Assembly: GCA_958295815.1 (NCBI GenBank)
Contig: OY282374.1
Location: 3,996,682-4,060,681 of the forward strand
Direction of reading: 5' to 3'
Source of the DNA: Candidatus Poribacteria bacterium
GTDB lineage: Bacteria; Poribacteria; WGA-4E; WGA-3G
DNA: 64,000 nt
Below, in pieces: positions 58,879 to 64,000 of this stretch; the first letter of the stretch is position 1, and the number at the start of each line of letters is the position of its first letter. Under the pieces are notes generated by a model, which ran no database searches, was not told the origin of the DNA, and saw only the letters and a list, made by a program, of their open reading frames with translations. The translations under genes and the position numbers were made by a program.

Positions 58879-61815
58879 ATGAACATTTCCATATCGGAAA
58901 CCCTTGAACAGCAATTATCCGACACGCTTGCCGGGGAAGTTCGCTTCGATCAGTATTCTAAAGCACTCTATAGCACAGACGCAAGCCTCTACCAGATACA
59001 ACCGATAGGTGTCGTAATCCCAAAAAACAAGCAGGACGTTATAAAGACGGTACAAATAGCGTCAGAACACAAGGTTCCGATTCTTCCACGTGGTGGCGGC
59101 ACAAGTCTTGCCGGGCAGAGCGTCGGCGCAGCAATTGTGCTGGATATGTCCAAATACATGAATCAACTGCTTGAGGTGAATGTCGCTGAACGTTGGGCAC
59201 GTGTTGAGCCTGGTATCGTCTTAGATGAGTTGAACCATAAACTGAAACCGCACGGCTTGATGTATGCCCCTGATGTTGCCACGAGCAGTCGTGCAAACGT
59301 CGGTGGCACTATCGGAAATAATTCCGCGGGCTCACATTCGCTTATCTATGGTAAAACCGTCGATCACGTTATGTCAATTGACTTAGTGCTCTCCAATGCC
59401 GACGAAATTACCGCATCCCCCATATCTCTTGAAGAATTAGAGGCTAAAAAGCAAGGAAACACATTAGAGGCAAACATCTATCGAGAACTTTGTCGAATAT
59501 GTGCGGACAACGAAGCAGAAATTCATAAACGCTATCCCCGTATCTTACGCCGTGTTGCGGGCTATAATCTTGATGAATTCGTTACAGATGCCGGTTCAAA
59601 AGAGGTCACGCCCTATCGCCGCGACGGATGCGATGAAAACCACCCATTTAGCCTGACGAAAATCCTCGTCGGCTCCGAAGGAACGCTCGCCACAACCGTT
59701 GAGGCGACGATAAACCTCGTTCCAATCCCCAAACTGACGGCTCTATGTGTCGTCCATTTTGAATCACTTGTCACCTCAATGGAGGCGATGCAACCCATCC
59801 TAGAATGTAACCCTACCGCTGTAGAACTTATAGACAAAACAATCCTTGATATGGCGCGAGACTCTTTAGAGTTTTCACGGCTCACCACCTTCATACAAGG
59901 TGAACCTGCCGCGCTCCTTGCCGTCGAATTTTACGGTGAAACTCAAGCGGAACTGGAGTCGTATCTGGACAAGTTGGAAAAGACATTGAAAAGCACGGGG
60001 TTCGGCTATGCGTTCGTACGCTGCTTCACCGCTGAAGAAAAATCACGCGTCTGGGAAACCCGAAAAGCCGGACTTGGCTTGCTGATGGGCATGAAAGGGG
60101 ACGCGAAACCGGTCGGCTTCGTCGAAGATGCCGCAGTACCGATAGAGCATCTGCCAGAATACGTTCGCCGATTTGACGAGATCGTCACATCACACGACAC
60201 AACTGCTGCTTATTACGCGCATGCGAGTGTAGGGCTGTTGCACAACCGTCCCATTGTCAACCTCAAAACCGAAACCGATATCCAGAAGATGCACAACATC
60301 GCTCGCGAAGTCCGAGATCTACTCATGGAATTGGACGGTGCGATGAGTGGGGAACACGGCGATGGTCTCGTTCGGAGTGAATGGATAGAAAGCATGTTCG
60401 GCACGCAGATATATCAGGCACTCGGTGAGGTGAAAAAAGCTTTTGACCCCGACGGCATTATGAATCCAGGCAAAATTGTTGATGCCCCATCAATGACAGA
60501 AAACCTCCGCTTCGGTACAGATTACAATACTATTAAAGTTGATACCTACTTCGATTTCTCCAATCAAGACGGGTTTGGTAGGGCGATTGAGATGTGTAAC
60601 GGCGTTGGAGCATGCAGAAAAACATTAACGGGCACCATGTGCCCCTCCTTCATCGGAACACGTGAAGAAGAACACTCAACGCGTGGTCGAGCGAATGCGC
60701 TCCGTTCCATTATTTCAGGAGCATTGCCACATACAGAACTCACAGGTGAACGGCTCCAAGAAGTCTTAGATCTATGTTTGGGATGTAAAGCGTGTAAGGC
60801 AGAGTGCCCATCCAACGTAGATATGGCGAAGATTAAGTACGAGGTCCTCGCACACTATCACAAAGCAAATGGTCTACCGCTGCATCGGCGGTTGTTTGGT
60901 GAAATCGGTGCGCTTGCACCGCTCGGTTCAATGTTTTCGCCGCTTTCCAATTGGGCAGTCAACAATACGCTTTCTAAATGGGTTGCCGAGAAAGTAATCG
61001 GCGTAGATAGACGACGAGATATGCCCACCTTTGTCCGTCCTACTTATGAACAATGGTTCCGAAAGCGTCGTTCCCGACAGACATCAGACAAGAAAGTTGT
61101 TCTCTTTCCTGATACCTTTATGAACTACAGTGAACCTTCTATCGGCAAAGCTGCGGTAGAGTTGCTGGAAGCGTGCGGATTTGAGGTGCTTCTACCAGAA
61201 AAGCGGTGTTGTGGTCGTCCGCTCATCTCGGAGGGAATGCTCGACCGAGCCATTGAGAATGCGAGCTATAACATTGACGCACTCCGTGTTTACGCTGATG
61301 AAGGGATCCCGATTATCGGGTGTGAACCGAGTTGTACCTCTGCGATCACCGATGATTATGTTGAGTTAATCGGTACGCCTGATGCCAAACGTGTTGCCGA
61401 AGCAATGTGTTCGTTTGAAGAATTTCTGGCACAACTGGCTGAAAAGGATGAGTTACCGCTGGAATTCTCGACAGCACAGCGGGACATCTTGCTACACGGA
61501 CATTGCCACCAGCGTGCGCTTGTGGGTATCCAACCGGCTGTGAAGATGTTAAGCTTACCCGCAGCGCACAACGTTACAGTGATCGATTCGAGTTGTTGTG
61601 GTATGGCTGGGGCATTCGGGTACGAGAAAGCACACTATGAACTCTCTATGAATATTGGCGAATTACGGCTCTTCGAGGCTGTTCGTGAGAAACCTCCAGG
61701 AAGCTTTACACTCAGTGCTGCCGGTTTTTCTTGTAGGCACCAACTTGAGCACGGAACAGGCGTGCAACCGAAGCATCCGGTTGAAGTGTTACGTGAAGCA
61801 ATAACGCAATCTTAA
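58879..61815 (+). CDS. FAD-linked oxidase with C-terminal Fe-S/CCG domain (2-hydroxyacid dehydrogenase type)
   Basis: 978 residues in one chain. An FAD-binding type 4 domain (about 35-215) contains ILPRGGGTSLAGQSVGAA and VGGTIGNNSAGSHSLIYGK. The FAD-oxidase C-terminal domain runs to about 540, ending in GLVRSEWIESMFG. Two 4Fe-4S motifs follow at about 572 (CNGVGACRK) and 632 (CLGCKACKAECPSNVD). The C-terminal half carries two cysteine-rich CCG motifs (KRCCGRPLISEG and SSCCGMAGAFGYE). This fused layout matches D-lactate or D-2-hydroxyglutarate dehydrogenases of the YdiJ type, which feed electrons to quinone at the membrane. The substrate cannot be told from sequence. Confidence 0.9.
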   Translation: MNISISETLEQQLSDTLAGEVRFDQYSKALYSTDASLYQIQPIGVVIPKNKQDVIKTVQIASEHKVPILPRGGGTSLAGQSVGAAIVLDMSKYMNQLLEVNVAERWARVEPGIVLDELNHKLKPHGLMYAPDVATSSRANVGGTIGNNSAGSHSLIYGKTVDHVMSIDLVLSNADEITASPISLEELEAKKQGNTLEANIYRELCRICADNEAEIHKRYPRILRRVAGYNLDEFVTDAGSKEVTPYRRDGCDENHPFSLTKILVGSEGTLATTVEATINLVPIPKLTALCVVHFESLVTSMEAMQPILECNPTAVELIDKTILDMARDSLEFSRLTTFIQGEPAALLAVEFYGETQAELESYLDKLEKTLKSTGFGYAFVRCFTAEEKSRVWETRKAGLGLLMGMKGDAKPVGFVEDAAVPIEHLPEYVRRFDEIVTSHDTTAAYYAHASVGLLHNRPIVNLKTETDIQKMHNIAREVRDLLMELDGAMSGEHGDGLVRSEWIESMFGTQIYQALGEVKKAFDPDGIMNPGKIVDAPSMTENLRFGTDYNTIKVDTYFDFSNQDGFGRAIEMCNGVGACRKTLTGTMCPSFIGTREEEHSTRGRANALRSIISGALPHTELTGERLQEVLDLCLGCKACKAECPSNVDMAKIKYEVLAHYHKANGLPLHRRLFGEIGALAPLGSMFSPLSNWAVNNTLSKWVAEKVIGVDRRRDMPTFVRPTYEQWFRKRRSRQTSDKKVVLFPDTFMNYSEPSIGKAAVELLEACGFEVLLPEKRCCGRPLISEGMLDRAIENASYNIDALRVYADEGIPIIGCEPSCTSAITDDYVELIGTPDAKRVAEAMCSFEEFLAQLAEKDELPLEFSTAQRDILLHGHCHQRALVGIQPAVKMLSLPAAHNVTVIDSSCCGMAGAFGYEKAHYELSMNIGELRLFEAVREKPPGSFTLSAAGFSCRHQLEHGTGVQPKHPVEVLREAITQS

Positions 61816-61839
61816 ACGTTACGCACCGGAGGAAGATAC

Positions 61840-63270
61840 ATGTCTAAAATTTATCAACCGCTTGACGATTTTAAAATCGTTGAGTTACCCGAGAAGCAAT
61901 TACCATTTTGGAAAATTGCGGGTCCAGGCGCTATCTTGGTAGGTTTATCTATTGGTGCGGGTGAGAGTGTGATTTGGCCCCTGATCGCTGCTGAGTATGG
62001 TGGGAGCATGATCTGGGCAGCGGCACTCGGTGTATTCCTCCAACTCTGGATTAACTTTGAGGTAGGACGTTGGACAATCGCTACAGGTGAAACGGTTTAC
62101 ACAGGTTACAGCCGCATCTGGCGCGGTTTCGGTCCCTTGTTCATTCTACTCACAATAGTGGGTTGGATAGCACCAGGGTGGGCACGGACATCGGGGCTTG
62201 CCCTCAAAGCACTCCTGCTTGGACCTGGTGGCTGGGGTTCTGACACCTTTTGGACAATAGTGGCGTTTTCAGGGGTCGCACTCATCCTCTTCGGACCGAA
62301 GATGATTTATCAGTCTGTTGAACGGACGGTTGAGGTCCTCGTTGGCATCGTAACAATAGGGTTAATTCTGGTTGCTATCGCTGTCGGCTCAATGGATACA
62401 TGGAAGGAACTCGGTGCTGGGTTGGCAAACGTTGGGTACATAGATCCAGGCATATCGGTGAAGAAACTGTTTAGTGCCTTGGTCTTCGCGGGTGCCGGAG
62501 GGACGGCAAATCTTTTCTATACATTCTATCTACGGGATAAAAATATAGGTATGGGTGCGCAGCTGCCGGGATTACAGAACCTGCTTCGCGGCAGGAGCGA
62601 GAAGGTACCAGCGACTGGATTTCTCTTTGAGGCAACGGAGGAAAATCGAAAACGCTTCGCCGCCTGGTGGCAGTATGTGAAAAATGACCAGATTCTTTTC
62701 TTTTGGGCACTCAATACATTTACGATTCTACTTTTTATTTTCGGAGCACTCGCGGTCCTACACCCTCAAGGAATTGTTCCTGAACAGGGCAAACTCATCT
62801 ACGACGAAGCGCAGATATTAGGTGAAATCTGGGGCACTGCGGGACAGAAGATTTTCTTACTGGTTGGTGTTGCGACGCTTTTTGGGACGCAACTCGCACT
62901 CGTTGATGGAGTGGCACGTTCCATTTCTGATATTATCTACACCAATTTTCGGGGGGCACAAAAACGAGACTTGAGTTGGTGGTATCTCCTCATCGCGGGT
63001 ATCTGGATCGTTGGTGGATGTGTGATAACCTTTGTAATGGAGCAGTTGAACGTCAGTGAATTAGGATTCCTCTTCAATGCAGCATATATGGGCGGTTTCG
63101 CTATGGCAATTTATGTGCCACTCACACTTTATATGAACTACCGCTTCCTGCCTGACTTCGCAAAACCGAAACGATTTTCTACTTTCATGATGCTCATCGC
63201 TTCATGTGTCTATATCGGCTTTGCAATTTCAAGCATCATCTGGGAAATTAAACAAGTTATTGGAGGCTAA
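61840..63270 (+). CDS. Nramp-superfamily transporter lacking canonical metal-binding motifs
   Basis: 476 residues with about eleven transmembrane helices in the LeuT-like Nramp arrangement. The first helix reads IAGPGAILVGLSIGAGESVIWP where metal transporters have the DPGN motif. The helix-six segment FAGAGGTANLFYTFYLRDK lacks the MPH-type motif. Both changes argue against Mn/Fe transport and point to another substrate. Related non-canonical Nramp-like proteins exist in environmental bacteria. GGAGG precedes the ATG. It is 24 bp after the FAD/Fe-S oxidoreductase gene and 1 bp before a PhyH gene, suggesting uptake of their substrate. Confidence 0.8.
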   Translation: MSKIYQPLDDFKIVELPEKQLPFWKIAGPGAILVGLSIGAGESVIWPLIAAEYGGSMIWAAALGVFLQLWINFEVGRWTIATGETVYTGYSRIWRGFGPLFILLTIVGWIAPGWARTSGLALKALLLGPGGWGSDTFWTIVAFSGVALILFGPKMIYQSVERTVEVLVGIVTIGLILVAIAVGSMDTWKELGAGLANVGYIDPGISVKKLFSALVFAGAGGTANLFYTFYLRDKNIGMGAQLPGLQNLLRGRSEKVPATGFLFEATEENRKRFAAWWQYVKNDQILFFWALNTFTILLFIFGALAVLHPQGIVPEQGKLIYDEAQILGEIWGTAGQKIFLLVGVATLFGTQLALVDGVARSISDIIYTNFRGAQKRDLSWWYLLIAGIWIVGGCVITFVMEQLNVSELGFLFNAAYMGGFAMAIYVPLTLYMNYRFLPDFAKPKRFSTFMMLIASCVYIGFAISSIIWEIKQVIGG

Positions 63271-63271
63271 A

Positions 63272-64000
63272 ATGGATTTCAAGGAACGAAAATCTTTTTT
63301 CGAGAAAGAAGGCTATCTTGTCGTCGAAAATCTGTTGTCGGCTAAAGAAATAGCAGCATGTCAATCGGAAATTCACCGGTTACATCAGTTTGCTGCAGGA
63401 CATGAATCCGATGCGGAGAAAGCGCGAGCGGATGTCGCCCGTCGCCACGTACAACACGAACCGTTTGCAAAAGATGAAACGCAAGCGGACAACCTGCCAG
63501 TGCTGCGGAAAGCAGAAAATACAAGGCAGTATTCCGACGTATTTCGCGATCTCGCACAACATCCGAAACTCATCGCTGTTGTCCAAGAACTCATCGGACA
63601 GGATCTGTTACTTTTTAGAAGTACATTGATGTTCAAACCGGCGTTCCATGGATCTTCGCATGGATTACATCAGGACTCAGCGTACTGGCCAATGGAGCCG
63701 CCGAGCCTTGTTACTGTGAGTATCGCGCTCAATGACGCTACACCGGAAAACGGATGTTTTAAAGTGATTCCGAGAAGTCACCTATGGGGTATACAGTCTT
63801 GGGGACACATCGCTCGTGAGCAGGATGCAGAACTCACCGATCGCAAGGAGGTCGCGGAACAACAGACAGACGTGCCGCTTTCCGCAGGAAGTGCCCTGTT
63901 TTTTCATAGTTTGATGGTGCACGGCTCGGGTCCAAACACTACGCCAAATCCTCGGAACACTGCGTTGTACGCCTACTTCTCACCACAGGTACGGTACGTC
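63272..64000 (+). CDS. Phytanoyl-CoA dioxygenase (PhyH) family protein, C-terminus missing at window edge
   Basis: 243 residues are visible, with the frame open at base 64000. The ATG follows TGGAGG, which overlaps the previous stop. The N-terminus FFEKEGYLVVENLL is typical. His133 and Asp135 in GLHQDSAYWPMEPP and a distal His in MVHGSGPNTTPNPRN form the iron site. ENGCFKVIPRSHLWG is the family segment between them. It is therefore a 2-oxoglutarate/Fe(II) oxygenase and essentially complete through its catalytic core. It is the third gene of an apparent operon with the FAD/Fe-S oxidase and the Nramp-like transporter, which suggests degradation of a transported compound. Confidence 0.88.
   Translation, partial: MDFKERKSFFEKEGYLVVENLLSAKEIAACQSEIHRLHQFAAGHESDAEKARADVARRHVQHEPFAKDETQADNLPVLRKAENTRQYSDVFRDLAQHPKLIAVVQELIGQDLLLFRSTLMFKPAFHGSSHGLHQDSAYWPMEPPSLVTVSIALNDATPENGCFKVIPRSHLWGIQSWGHIAREQDAELTDRKEVAEQQTDVPLSAGSALFFHSLMVHGSGPNTTPNPRNTALYAYFSPQVRYV

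Overview
The window reads as a chromosomal segment of a Gram-negative, sponge-associated or marine bacterium, most likely Candidatus Poribacteria. This is an inference from gene content. It holds three phytanoyl-CoA dioxygenase-family genes, three sulfatases, LamG proteins sharing one C-terminal motif, a PorV-type barrel next to a giant surface protein with a FlgD/type-IX-like tail, an LPS-type heptosyltransferase homologue, menaquinone synthesis by the futalosine route (mqnC) and a eukaryote-like OGG glycosylase. Nothing suggests a plasmid or prophage. No CRISPR array, rRNA or intact transposase was seen.

Layout. 1-1465 (minus): an edge-truncated TPR protein and a secreted LamG protein. 1793-5392 (plus): FMN reductase, RNase HIII, ThiI and a GT9 glycosyltransferase. 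5412-8756 (minus): a tight operon of a beta-propeller protein, a glycerol-1-phosphate-dehydrogenase-like enzyme and an M19 dipeptidase. 8988-9722: PP2C phosphatase. 9768-11804 (minus): nadD-yacG-yqeK-rsfS. 11913-17423: SIS protein, two sulfatases, a lactonase and a MITE-like element. 17554-21294: a CDP-alcohol transferase facing a MazG-like gene that overlaps a large TPR/DUF3857/transglutaminase lipoprotein gene. 21616-25600 (plus): dioxygenase, lipoprotein, MetE-like protein, small membrane protein, TauE. 25597-26856 (minus): CDP-alcohol transferase and a degenerate AccA-like protein.

26947-35005 (minus) is the most distinctive block: a 2037-residue secreted multidomain protein, a PorV-like outer-membrane protein and a LysM/coiled-coil/TM protein, under one strong promoter and ending at a strong intrinsic terminator. 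I propose a surface-display module. 36361-44675 (minus) is an apparent eight-gene operon: dehydrogenase, small membrane protein, LamG protein, hemE, MBL-TPR protein, hemH, hemY and a pentaheme cytochrome c.

44793-50795 (minus) is the translation/transcription block: tRNA-Thr, Tyr, Gly, Thr, rpmG, tRNA-Trp, secE, nusG, rplK, rplA, rplJ, rplL, preceded by rpoZ. It keeps an ancient gene order but lacks tuf between tRNA-Thr and rpmG and lacks rpoBC after rplL. Its regulation is unusually legible: a consensus tRNA promoter, an L10 leader with an attenuator hairpin and a branched terminator after rplL. 50972-64000 carries mqnC, a third sulfatase, a PpiD-like foldase, OGG, a coiled-coil protein, a GT4 glycosyltransferase, tRNA-Leu, a large FAD/Fe-S oxidoreductase, an Nramp-related transporter lacking the canonical metal-binding motifs, and an edge-truncated dioxygenase.
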